Shown one piece after another: positions 48,874-56,941 of a stretch of DNA of 64,000 bases; within the stretch, counting starts at the first letter, position 1; each line of letters starts with the position of its first letter. Position numbers and translations under genes: made by a program. The notes under the pieces were generated by a model. It did no database searches. It was given only the letters and a program-made list of their open reading frames with translations, and was not told where the DNA came from. Source of the stretch: a virus; the IMG/VR virus record IMGVR_UViG_3300035670_000062, positions 1 through 64,000 of that record. One strand, written 5' to 3'.

Positions 48874-49732
48874 AAATCAATACTTCACAAGAGAAACTGA
48901 GGATGCAATTGTATTATACAATAATACAACAGATCCTATTGAAAAAAATAAAATATATGAATTAAAAATTCATCAACCTTTATTTAAGTTGACTCAAAAT
49001 ATTATTCATACATTTAAATTTTATTATACTGAAGTAGATAATATTGAACATCTTCAACATGAATTAATAATTTTTGCTTTAAGTAAAATCCATTTATATG
49101 ATAGAAAAACAAGTCTTAATAAAAGATTTAATAAAATAATTACAAAGGAGTTTAATGAAATATATAATGGTGATTTTGAAGCTTATATAGGTGATCATGA
49201 TGATGTAACTCAAGATCAAATCAATGATTTTATATCAACATTAAATATATCTGAAAAATGTAAGGAGAAACTATTAAAGATAACTCCTCCTAAAGCATTT
49301 TCATATTTTGGTACTATTATTAAAAGATGGTTAATTAATTATAATAAAGAAAATTATAAAAAATTATTAAATAATACTCCAACAGGTGACTTAAAGGAAG
49401 CAGACCAACTAATTGATGAAAATAATGAAGATCCTATTATATCTGAATTTTTAGATTTTTACATTTCATATGTAGAAAAGAATTTTGATAAATTATTCAT
49501 AAAGTATGAAGATAAACAAATAGCTGATGCTGTATTGGAAGTAATAAGAAGAAGAAATTCAATTGATATAATTCATAAAAAAGCATTATATTTACAAATA
49601 AGAGAAATATTACATATAAATGGTATCACAGAAGTAAAATCACCAAGAATTACAAAAAATACCAAAAAATTATACACTATTCTTAAAGAAAAATACTATG
49701 AATTCAATGAGAATATGAATGATGGCTATTAA
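48857..49732 (+). CDS. Late sigma factor (T4 gp55-like), candidate
   Basis: 291 residues. EDAIVLYNNTTDPIEKNKIYELKIHQPLFKL and HELIIFALSKIHLYD fit a diverged sigma region 2 start, and PPKAFSYFGTIIKRWLINYNKEN matches the aromatic helix of gp55-like factors (region 2.3-2.4, promoter melting). The C-terminus is helical and basic. It stands just upstream of the virion genes, which carry TATTTATAA boxes. In T4, gp55 with the clamp directs late transcription. Similarity is motif-level only. Confidence 0.62.
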   Translation: MPKKSKNQYFTRETEDAIVLYNNTTDPIEKNKIYELKIHQPLFKLTQNIIHTFKFYYTEVDNIEHLQHELIIFALSKIHLYDRKTSLNKRFNKIITKEFNEIYNGDFEAYIGDHDDVTQDQINDFISTLNISEKCKEKLLKITPPKAFSYFGTIIKRWLINYNKENYKKLLNNTPTGDLKEADQLIDENNEDPIISEFLDFYISYVEKNFDKLFIKYEDKQIADAVLEVIRRRNSIDIIHKKALYLQIREILHINGITEVKSPRITKNTKKLYTILKEKYYEFNENMNDGY

Positions 49733-49735
49733 TAA

Positions 49736-49744
49736 TATTTATAC
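49736..49744 (+). promoter_or_regulatory. TATTTATAC box
   Basis: TATTTATAC upstream of the ATG at 49759; candidate late promoter for the baseplate block. Confidence 0.4.
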
Positions 49745-49758
49745 CAAATATAATAAAT

Positions 49759-50118
49759 ATGAGCTTAGATAAAAAAATATTTAAAAATAAAACATATTCA
49801 GACTTACTGGGTGAGATTTATACTAATCAAAAAAAGAAAGAAACACAAATAAGTGCATTAATCAATGAATTAAAACCATTAATTAATGAGATAGGTGATG
49901 CTACATTACTAGTTCCATTAATTAAAGAATACATGGAATTAGGTATTAAAAACGATGAAGCATTAATAAAACTAGCAACAATCTTCCAAAGAATATTCTC
50001 AAATACTCCATCAGAAGATGGAAATTATGGCTTATCAGAAGCAGAAAAAGAACAGATATTAAAAGAAGCTAAAAACATAGGTAAATCACTCCCTCCAGGA
50101 GAAACTAAAAATGATTAA
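49759..50118 (+). CDS. Hypothetical virion-region protein
   Basis: 119 residues, helical. It overlaps the gp5-like gene by eight bases, so it is probably made with baseplate proteins. No domain recognised. Confidence 0.55.
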   Translation: MSLDKKIFKNKTYSDLLGEIYTNQKKKETQISALINELKPLINEIGDATLLVPLIKEYMELGIKNDEALIKLATIFQRIFSNTPSEDGNYGLSEAEKEQILKEAKNIGKSLPPGETKND

Positions 50119-51361
50119 TAGAAAAGGAATTAATGCTAATAATCCATCAACAGCTCCATCCTCATTAAATAAAAAAAATTCAAATAACAATAGAATAGGA
50201 AGAGTTAAGGATATAATTCTAAATGAAAATTTTCCAAATATTGAACAATATGGTGGTGTAAATGCTATTGGTAGTGTATTCTATGAAGACGCAGAAGTAA
50301 TAGGTAATAGTTTAGGTCTTGCTAAACCATTAAATCCCAACATTCAATCTTACCCATTAATAAATGAATTAGTAATAATCCATAAATTACCTTCACAAAA
50401 CATAGGAGAAAATAACACCGATAAAGTATCATATTATTCTCAAATAATTAATATTTGGAATCACCCCCATCATAACGCTTATCCATCTACATTAGATTTT
50501 TTAAATCAAGGTAGTGCTAATCTTAATGAATCTTATAAAGATAATGAAGCTGGAGTAATAAAAACTAGTGAAAATAATTTTGAAGATATATCATTAGATA
50601 GTCCATCAAACCCAACCCAACCAAAATTTATAGAAAAAAGCAATATTCAACCTCTACTTCCTTTCCCTGGAGATAATATTATACAGGGGAGATTTGGAAA
50701 TAGTATTAGATTTGGAAGTACTTCATTTAATGACAGAGATTTACTAAATAATTGGTCTGATGATGGAGAGAATGGAAACCCAATAACTATAATCAGAAAT
50801 GGCCAACCAGATGGAGAAAATGAAGGTTGGAAACATATTACTGAAGATATAAATAATGATAAATCATCAATATATTTAACTTCAAATCAAAAAATTAATA
50901 TTAAATTACCTAGTAATAAATTTAATTCTTTTAGACAACTCCCAACATTACCTTCACAATATAAGGATTCTCAAATATTAATATGTTCAAATCAAATAAC
51001 AATATCTTCAAAAAAAGATAATATATTTATAAATTCAAATAAATCTATAAGTTTATCTTCAAATGAAAATGTAAATATAGATTCAAAACAAACAGTAGTA
51101 AGTTCATCTGATATTAAATTAGGTGGTGAAAATGCTGAGGAAAGACTAGTTAAGGGAGATACTTTATTAAAAAATCTAAATTTTATGTTAGATTCATTAT
51201 CTTTACTTGTATCTGCTATGGAAGTACAGCAGTTATGGCCTGGTGGTCTTCCTACTCCTGATGGAGTTACAATGATGACCGCCAACACATTAAAAAATAA
51301 TATTAAATTAGTAAAAAAAGACTTAACAAACATCTTATCAAAAACCACTAAAGTAATATGA
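50111..51361 (+). CDS. Baseplate hub spike protein (gp5-like)
   Basis: 416 residues. An OB-like N-terminal domain (IGRVKDIILNENFPN...NELVIIHKLP) is followed by a linker and a repetitive beta part (SNKSISLSSNENVNIDSKQTVVSSSDIKLGG) like the triple-stranded needle of gp5/VgrG. The lysozyme domain that T4 gp5 carries between these is missing. It would form the membrane-piercing trimer at the tail tip. Overlaps the next gene by four bases. Confidence 0.72.
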   Translation: MINRKGINANNPSTAPSSLNKKNSNNNRIGRVKDIILNENFPNIEQYGGVNAIGSVFYEDAEVIGNSLGLAKPLNPNIQSYPLINELVIIHKLPSQNIGENNTDKVSYYSQIINIWNHPHHNAYPSTLDFLNQGSANLNESYKDNEAGVIKTSENNFEDISLDSPSNPTQPKFIEKSNIQPLLPFPGDNIIQGRFGNSIRFGSTSFNDRDLLNNWSDDGENGNPITIIRNGQPDGENEGWKHITEDINNDKSSIYLTSNQKINIKLPSNKFNSFRQLPTLPSQYKDSQILICSNQITISSKKDNIFINSNKSISLSSNENVNIDSKQTVVSSSDIKLGGENAEERLVKGDTLLKNLNFMLDSLSLLVSAMEVQQLWPGGLPTPDGVTMMTANTLKNNIKLVKKDLTNILSKTTKVI

Positions 51362-52461
51362 AATTTAAAACATCAGGAACTATAATCAATTCCCAAGAGG
51401 AACCAATAATAGGATGTATTATAACTTCATCTAATGGATATTCTACTGTTACTGATAAAGAAGGAAAGTTCATATTAAAAGGAGAATATGAAAAGGGATT
51501 TCCATTCACTATTGAAATTTCTAATCCCCTTTATTCTTCAATAAGTAAAATCCCCTTTACTTTAAATGGTGATATAATAGAAAATGTAGGAATTATAAAA
51601 TTGATTCAACAGGACAAAACATTAAAAGATTCTACTATTTCAAATTCATTAATATCATCTCAACATCTAGAATTATTAAAATCATCAAAATCTAATTTTG
51701 AGACTTTACAAATGAATACTTTAATTGGAGTTGGAGAAAAAATTAAATATGATATCTTACCAAGACTAATAGAAGAAATTGTAAAATTTGGTATAACTTT
51801 AACACCTAAAATAAATCCTAATAATATTTTAGATCAAAAAATATTTTGTCCATCTGATATTAATATTATTATATCAAATAAAAATAAATTAGTCAAGAGA
51901 ATAAATATTATTTATCAAACATTAAATAGAGTTAAAATTGTAGTATCAACAACAGATAAAATAATAACAGCATCACAAATAGCAATTGAAATATTAAAAC
52001 TTACACCTACACCTGCCCCTCCTGGTGTGTCAAGTTCCCTGATTGAAATTGAAAATAAACTAAGAAAATATAAAATCATATCATCCGTTACTCTTATTAT
52101 CTTAACGATAATAATCGATTTACTCAGGCAGTTAATTGATATGTTAAATATGCTAGATAAATTAGTTGCTCATTGTATTCCTGATAATACAAATAATATG
52201 GAATTATTATCACAAGAATTGCTTGCTTTAACTCAACAACAATCACAAATACAACCAGTCATAACTAATGTAAATGGTTTTGAAATGGGTGTAGAAAGTG
52301 AACCTAATACTATTAATCAAATAAAAAGAAAAAGAGCTATAGCAAAAAATAAAAAAGGAATAATAATGCTAAAAGGAGAATGGTCTTACAGTTCAATTGA
52401 ACAAATTTTGATAGATGAATTAGTGTTCTATATTCAACAAAACGATTTAAAAGCAGATTAA
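51358..52461 (+). CDS. Baseplate-region protein with carboxypeptidase-regulatory-like domain
   Basis: 367 residues. The first 85 (GTIINSQEEPIIGCIITSSNGYSTVTDKEGKFIL) form a CarboxypepD-regulatory-like beta sandwich, common on phage virion proteins. The rest is helical, including a hydrophobic stretch (ISSVTLIILTIIIDLL). Location between gp5- and gp25-like genes makes it a baseplate or hub part. Confidence 0.62.
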   Translation: MKFKTSGTIINSQEEPIIGCIITSSNGYSTVTDKEGKFILKGEYEKGFPFTIEISNPLYSSISKIPFTLNGDIIENVGIIKLIQQDKTLKDSTISNSLISSQHLELLKSSKSNFETLQMNTLIGVGEKIKYDILPRLIEEIVKFGITLTPKINPNNILDQKIFCPSDINIIISNKNKLVKRINIIYQTLNRVKIVVSTTDKIITASQIAIEILKLTPTPAPPGVSSSLIEIENKLRKYKIISSVTLIILTIIIDLLRQLIDMLNMLDKLVAHCIPDNTNNMELLSQELLALTQQQSQIQPVITNVNGFEMGVESEPNTINQIKRKRAIAKNKKGIIMLKGEWSYSSIEQILIDELVFYIQQNDLKAD

Positions 52462-52466
52462 CTTAA

Positions 52467-52475
52467 TATTTATAA
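52467..52475 (+). promoter_or_regulatory. TATTTATAA late-promoter candidate
   Basis: TATTTATAACAA ending three bases before the ATG at 52479. Confidence 0.5.
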
Positions 52476-52478
52476 CAA

Positions 52479-52808
52479 ATGAAAACATCAGAACTAAAAA
52501 ATTTAATAAAAGAGGCAGTAAGAGAGGCAATTAAAGAAGAATTAAAAGAAATATTATTAGAAGCAATAAAATCTCCTAAATCTCAAATTAATGAACATAT
52601 GATACCTCAAGTAAATTTATCCTCATCATCACCTCAAACAATGATAGATAAAAGAAGAGCGTATCAAGATGTAATAAATCAAACATCTCTAAATTTTTCA
52701 TCTAAAGATATATCACAACCATTTATCCCAACTCAAACAGATCCTATAAATGGTGCATTACCTTCTGGTGAATTAAGTATGGATCAAATAATGAATCTAA
52801 TGAAATAA
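52479..52808 (+). CDS. Virion-region protein with MKxSEL N-terminal tag
   Basis: 109 residues. The N-terminus MKTSELKNLIKEAVREAI is an amphipathic helix shared with the proteins at 55575 and 61852; the rest is Ser/Gln/Pro rich and likely disordered. Overlaps the gp25-like gene by one base. The common tag may direct packaging or assembly. Confidence 0.6.
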   Translation: MKTSELKNLIKEAVREAIKEELKEILLEAIKSPKSQINEHMIPQVNLSSSSPQTMIDKRRAYQDVINQTSLNFSSKDISQPFIPTQTDPINGALPSGELSMDQIMNLMK

Positions 52809-53215
52809 TGGCATTTAACCAACAACAAATAAATCCCCTAGATATAGATCCTAATGTTGCTATTGGAATTAATATTCCATTTTCTGCATTAGCTGTATTT
52901 ACATCTAATTATACAACAAAAGATGCAATTAGAAATAATTTATTAAATTACTTTTTAACTAATAATGGGGAAAGATTCATGAATCCATTATTTGGAGGTG
53001 GGTTAAGAGGATTTTTATTTGAACAAATAACAAATAATAATTTAGAATTTCTTGAAGGAACTATTAGTAATGATATAGCTGATTCATTTCCTAATGTTAT
53101 AGTAGATACTTTAAATATATTAAAAAATGAAGATAAAAACACTATAATAATAGAATTTAAATACAGCATAAGAAATACTAATATTCAAGATTCAATAGAA
53201 ATATCATTTCAATAA
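52808..53215 (+). CDS. Baseplate wedge protein (gp25-like)
   Basis: 135 residues. NLLNYFLTNNGERFMNPLFGGGLRGFLFE is the diagnostic core of the gp25/GpW family, a sheath-initiating wedge part. Stop and next start share a base. Confidence 0.87.
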   Translation: MAFNQQQINPLDIDPNVAIGINIPFSALAVFTSNYTTKDAIRNNLLNYFLTNNGERFMNPLFGGGLRGFLFEQITNNNLEFLEGTISNDIADSFPNVIVDTLNILKNEDKNTIIIEFKYSIRNTNIQDSIEISFQ

Positions 53216-55065
53216 TGGAAAATAAATCAATAAAATACATAAATAGAGACTTTTCAAGTTTTAAAACAAAATTAGTAGAATTTGCTAAAACATATTTTCC
53301 TAATTCATATAATGATTTCTCACCCTCTTCGCCAGGGATGATGTTTATGGAAATGTCAGCCTATGTTGGAGATGTTATGTCATTTTACTTAGATAATCAA
53401 ATCCAAGAAACATTCATACAATATGCGAGACAAGATAATAATTTATATGAATTAGCATACATGTTTGGATATAAACCAAAAATTTCAACAGCAGCTCAAA
53501 CAACAATAGACATATACCAACAAGTCCCAGCAATATTATCAGGTTCTAGTTATATACCTGATTATTCTTATGCTTTAACATTAAATGAAAATACTACATT
53601 ATCATCACCTATATCAGATAAAGTTAGTTTTTTAATAGAAGATAGATGTGATTTCAGTGTTTCAAGTTCATTTGATCCAACTGAAGTTTCTATATACCAA
53701 ATAGCAGGTAATATACCTCAATATTTTTTATTAAAAAAATCAAGAAAAGCAGTTTCAGCAAATATAAAAACTCAATCATTTATATTCAATGATTTTACAC
53801 CATTTCCAACAATATCAATAACTGATAATAAGATATTAGGAATACTTGATATAACTGATAGTGATGGAAATAAATGGTATGAAGTAGATCATTTAGGACA
53901 AGAAATGGTATTTGATAATATAAAAAATACAAATCCAAATGACCCAAATACATACACAGATATTGATGTTCCATTTTTATTAAAATTAAAGAAAATCCAA
54001 AAAAGATTCTCAACAAGAATTTTAAATAAAACAACACTCCAAATCCAGTTTGGTGCTGGTAATCCTAATTCAATTGATGAAGAAATAACTCCTAACCCAA
54101 ATAATGTAGGTTTAGGATTACCATTTAAAAAAACAAAACTTACAACAGCTTTCTCACCTGATAATTTCTTATTTACAAATACTTATGGAATTGCTCCAAC
54201 TAATACAACTCTAACAGTAAGGTATTTGTCTGGTGGTGGGGTTGAAGCTAATGTCCCCTCAAATTCTTTAACAAGAATAAATAAAAATACAATAAAATTT
54301 AATTCAATAAATTTAAACTCATCAACAGCTGACTATATATTCAATTCATTATCAACAACTAATCCTCAAGCAGCAGATGGAGGAGGATCAGGAGACTCAA
54401 TTGAAATTATAAGACAAAACACATTAATGAGTATTTCAGCTCAAAATAGATCAGTAACATCAAATGATTATTTAATTAGAGCTCTTAGTATGCCTAGTGA
54501 TTATGGTACAATTTCAAAAGCTCATATACAACAACCTCAATTAGTAGATAATCAAGTATCAACAATTGAAACATTAAATTTATTTGTTTTATCTAAAGAT
54601 AATAATGGGTATTTATCAACATCATCAAATACTTTAAAAAATAATCTAAGAACATACTTGTCTCAATATAGAATGATTGGAGATAACATTGAAATAAGAG
54701 ATGCTTTTATAATTAATATAGCAGTTGATTTTGAAATTATAGTACTTCCTAATTTTAATAATAATCAAGTAATTTTATCTTGTATAGAAGTATTAAAATC
54801 ACATTTCAATATAGATAATTGGCAAATCAATCAACCAATTTTCTTACGTGATATATATGTAAAATTAGATAGAGTAGAAGGAGTACAAACAGTAAAAAAC
54901 ATAAAAATAAGTAATAAAGCTGGAGTATCCCTTGGATACTCAGAATATGGTTATGATATTGAAGGAGCAACACAAAATCAAATAATTTACCCATCATTAG
55001 ATTCAAGTATATTTGAACTAAAATACCCAAACCAAGATATAAAAGGGAAAATATCACCATTATAA
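53215..55065 (+). CDS. Baseplate wedge protein (gp6-like, J-like)
   Basis: 616 residues. The N-terminus INRDFSSFKTKLVEFAKTYFP and SPGMMFMEMSAYVGDVMSFYLDNQ, with a middle IRQNTLMSISAQNRSVTSNDYL and a later GDNIEIRDAFIINIAVDFEI, match gp6-type baseplate proteins. It forms the wedge ring that holds the baseplate together. Confidence 0.82.
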   Translation: MENKSIKYINRDFSSFKTKLVEFAKTYFPNSYNDFSPSSPGMMFMEMSAYVGDVMSFYLDNQIQETFIQYARQDNNLYELAYMFGYKPKISTAAQTTIDIYQQVPAILSGSSYIPDYSYALTLNENTTLSSPISDKVSFLIEDRCDFSVSSSFDPTEVSIYQIAGNIPQYFLLKKSRKAVSANIKTQSFIFNDFTPFPTISITDNKILGILDITDSDGNKWYEVDHLGQEMVFDNIKNTNPNDPNTYTDIDVPFLLKLKKIQKRFSTRILNKTTLQIQFGAGNPNSIDEEITPNPNNVGLGLPFKKTKLTTAFSPDNFLFTNTYGIAPTNTTLTVRYLSGGGVEANVPSNSLTRINKNTIKFNSINLNSSTADYIFNSLSTTNPQAADGGGSGDSIEIIRQNTLMSISAQNRSVTSNDYLIRALSMPSDYGTISKAHIQQPQLVDNQVSTIETLNLFVLSKDNNGYLSTSSNTLKNNLRTYLSQYRMIGDNIEIRDAFIINIAVDFEIIVLPNFNNNQVILSCIEVLKSHFNIDNWQINQPIFLRDIYVKLDRVEGVQTVKNIKISNKAGVSLGYSEYGYDIEGATQNQIIYPSLDSSIFELKYPNQDIKGKISPL

Positions 55066-55067
55066 TA

Positions 55068-55076
55068 TATTTATAA
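55068..55076 (+). promoter_or_regulatory. TATTTATAA late-promoter candidate
   Basis: TATTTATAATAAA right after the gp6-like stop, nine bases before the ATG at 55085. Confidence 0.5.
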
Positions 55077-55084
55077 TAAAAAAT

Positions 55085-55573
55085 ATGAAAATTTTAAACG
55101 AAATAGGAAATTTAATACTACTTTTAATAGCTGTAGTTTTAGGTTCAATATTATTACCTATAGGTATTTTATGGAATGTGTATAAATCTATATTGAAATC
55201 TAAAGGTTATAAATTTTTAACAACTATTAAATTAATATTATTATATTGGTTGAGATTGTTATATCAAGTGTGGGTTGTTATTAAACAAACATTTCTATAT
55301 GTTGCTTATTTAATAGATTTATTAGGTAATGTGATATTAGGAGAATTATTAGAATCAACAATGTCTAAATCACCTCAACATCTATTTGGGAGAGGGGAAA
55401 TAACAATTTCTGCAGCTTTAGGATACTTAAAAAGAAGAAATGAATTAACATTAGTTGGGAAAATTTTATGTAAAATATTAAATAAATTAGACCCACATTA
55501 TGAAGATCATTGCATATCATCTATTGAGTTATATGAATATAAAGAATCTTTAAAAACAAAATCAAAAAAATAA
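55085..55573 (+). CDS. Membrane-associated hypothetical protein
   Basis: 162 residues. Two or three hydrophobic helices in the first 90 residues (LILLLIAVVLGSILLPIGILW; YLIDLLGNVILGELL), then a soluble part. Unusual among baseplate genes. One base before the next gene. Unknown. Confidence 0.5.
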   Translation: MKILNEIGNLILLLIAVVLGSILLPIGILWNVYKSILKSKGYKFLTTIKLILLYWLRLLYQVWVVIKQTFLYVAYLIDLLGNVILGELLESTMSKSPQHLFGRGEITISAALGYLKRRNELTLVGKILCKILNKLDPHYEDHCISSIELYEYKESLKTKSKK

Positions 55574-55574
55574 A

Positions 55575-55871
55575 ATGAAAAGAAGTGAATTAAGACAACT
55601 TATTAGAGAAACATTAAACCAAGTTAATGAAAACGAATATTATGGTGAAATCCAAGAACCATTAAACCTATATGATAAATTAGATGAAGTCCTAACAGAT
55701 TCTATGATGACATTCAGTATGGGAACCTCTGAAGAAGATTTTGACTCAGCTGATAATACTCAAAAAGATAAAATTCAAGATATAATGGATCAAGCTATCA
55801 ATTATTTACATAAATCAAAAATATCATTTGATGAGGTAATACGATTAATAGGAAAAGATTACCAAAAATAA
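55575..55871 (+). CDS. Virion-region protein with MKxSELR tag
   Basis: 98 residues. Starts MKRSELRQLIRETLNQV, the tag shared with 52479 and 61852; the rest is acidic and helical. Candidate internal or assembly protein. Confidence 0.58.
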   Translation: MKRSELRQLIRETLNQVNENEYYGEIQEPLNLYDKLDEVLTDSMMTFSMGTSEEDFDSADNTQKDKIQDIMDQAINYLHKSKISFDEVIRLIGKDYQK

Positions 55872-55898
55872 AAAAATAACAGTTATTAAATAAAAATT

Positions 55899-56636
55899 AT
55901 GGAAGAAAAAAAGTATGATTTCCCAACGGAAACAGTAGAATTACCATCAAAAGGATTAATATATCCTAAAGACAATCCACTATCATCTGGTAAGATAGAA
56001 ATGAGATACATGACAGCATATCATGAGGATATTCTTACGAATCAAAACTACATTAAACAAGGTATTGTATTAGATAAATTAATCCAAGCATTAATAGTAT
56101 CGAATGTTAACTATGATGATTTAATAGTAGGAGATAGAAACGCAATCCTAATATCAGCAAGAATATTAGCTTATGGTAAAGATTATACATTTTTATATAA
56201 AGATGAAGAAATTACAGTCGATTTAAGTGAACTTGAATTAAAATACCTAGATGAAAAAGACATAACTCCAGGTATAAATCAATTTCATTTCCAATTACCT
56301 CATACAAATACATCAATAACATATAAATTATTGACTAATGAAGACGAGAGAAAAATTGATAATGAAATAAAAGGTATTAAAAAAATTCATAAAACAGCCT
56401 CACCTGAATTATCAACAAGATTGAAATATTTAATTACATCTGTTAATGGAGATAGTGATACTAAAACTATTAGAGAATTTGTTGATAAACATATGTTAGC
56501 AAGAGATTCAAGAGCCTTAAGAGAACATATCAAAAACACTCAACCAGATATTTTATTAACATTTAATAATGGTACAGAGGAGGGTACAGTGCCTATTACG
56601 GCAGGATTTTTTTGGCCTGACTCTGGAATATCGTAA
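55899..56636 (+). CDS. Baseplate hub assembly protein (gp26-like)
   Basis: 245 residues. ETVELPSKGLIYP at the start, MRYMTAYHEDILTN and a chaperone-like C-terminal domain ending GFFWPDSGIS are typical of T4 gp26-like hub assembly proteins. The last part overlaps an open frame in the +1 register that continues into the gene at 56650. A run of seven T residues (56607-56613) lies at the junction. Confidence 0.75.
   Translation: MEEKKYDFPTETVELPSKGLIYPKDNPLSSGKIEMRYMTAYHEDILTNQNYIKQGIVLDKLIQALIVSNVNYDDLIVGDRNAILISARILAYGKDYTFLYKDEEITVDLSELELKYLDEKDITPGINQFHFQLPHTNTSITYKLLTNEDERKIDNEIKGIKKIHKTASPELSTRLKYLITSVNGDSDTKTIREFVDKHMLARDSRALREHIKNTQPDILLTFNNGTEEGTVPITAGFFWPDSGIS
56604..56617 (+). promoter_or_regulatory. 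Possible +1 frameshift site
   Basis: GGA TTT TTT TGG: skipping one T moves the ribosome from the gp26-like frame into the frame of the 56650 gene, giving a product of about 331 residues. Tail assembly genes of many phages use programmed shifts. The alternative is separate starts. Confidence 0.35.
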
Positions 56637-56649
56637 AAGTTTATTTATT

Positions 56650-56895
56650 ATGATCCATCAAATAGTTACATTTGGTGGAGGTGGGTATGATTTTGAAACA
56701 GTATATAGAATGCCTATTTGGTTAAGAAAATTTACATACTTACAAATAGTAGAACAAAAACAAGCTGAAAAAGAAGAAATAAACAAAGTAAAAAATAAAT
56801 CAAATTCAAATCAAACAAAATTTAATTTGGGAGATAAAGTCCCTCAACAATTAAAACAAACAAACAACACATACAACACAACAATGAAAAAATAA
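56650..56895 (+). CDS. Small protein downstream of gp26-like gene
   Basis: 81 residues from ATG 56650: MIHQIVTFGGGGYDFETVY and MPIWLRKFTYLQIVEQ, then a Lys/Asn/Gln-rich tail. T4-like phages often have a small gene of this look here. No strong start signal, and the frame is open upstream to 56569, so it may be the C-terminal half of a frameshift product. Ends at a strong terminator. Confidence 0.6.
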   Translation: MIHQIVTFGGGGYDFETVYRMPIWLRKFTYLQIVEQKQAEKEEINKVKNKSNSNQTKFNLGDKVPQQLKQTNNTYNTTMKK

Positions 56896-56917
56896 AGCCC
56901 TAAATAGGGCTTTTTTT
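56894..56917 (+). terminator. Intrinsic terminator, copy 1
   Basis: AAAGCCCTA/TAGGGCTTT stem with T run. The same terminator plus downstream late box recurs at 62185. Confidence 0.88.
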
Positions 56918-56920
56918 GTC

Positions 56921-56929
56921 TATTTATAA
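56921..56929 (+). promoter_or_regulatory. TATTTATAA late-promoter candidate
   Basis: Directly after the terminator and 12 bases before the tape measure ATG. The terminator-box pairing strengthens the promoter call. Confidence 0.6.
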
Positions 56930-56941
56930 TAAAATAAAGAT

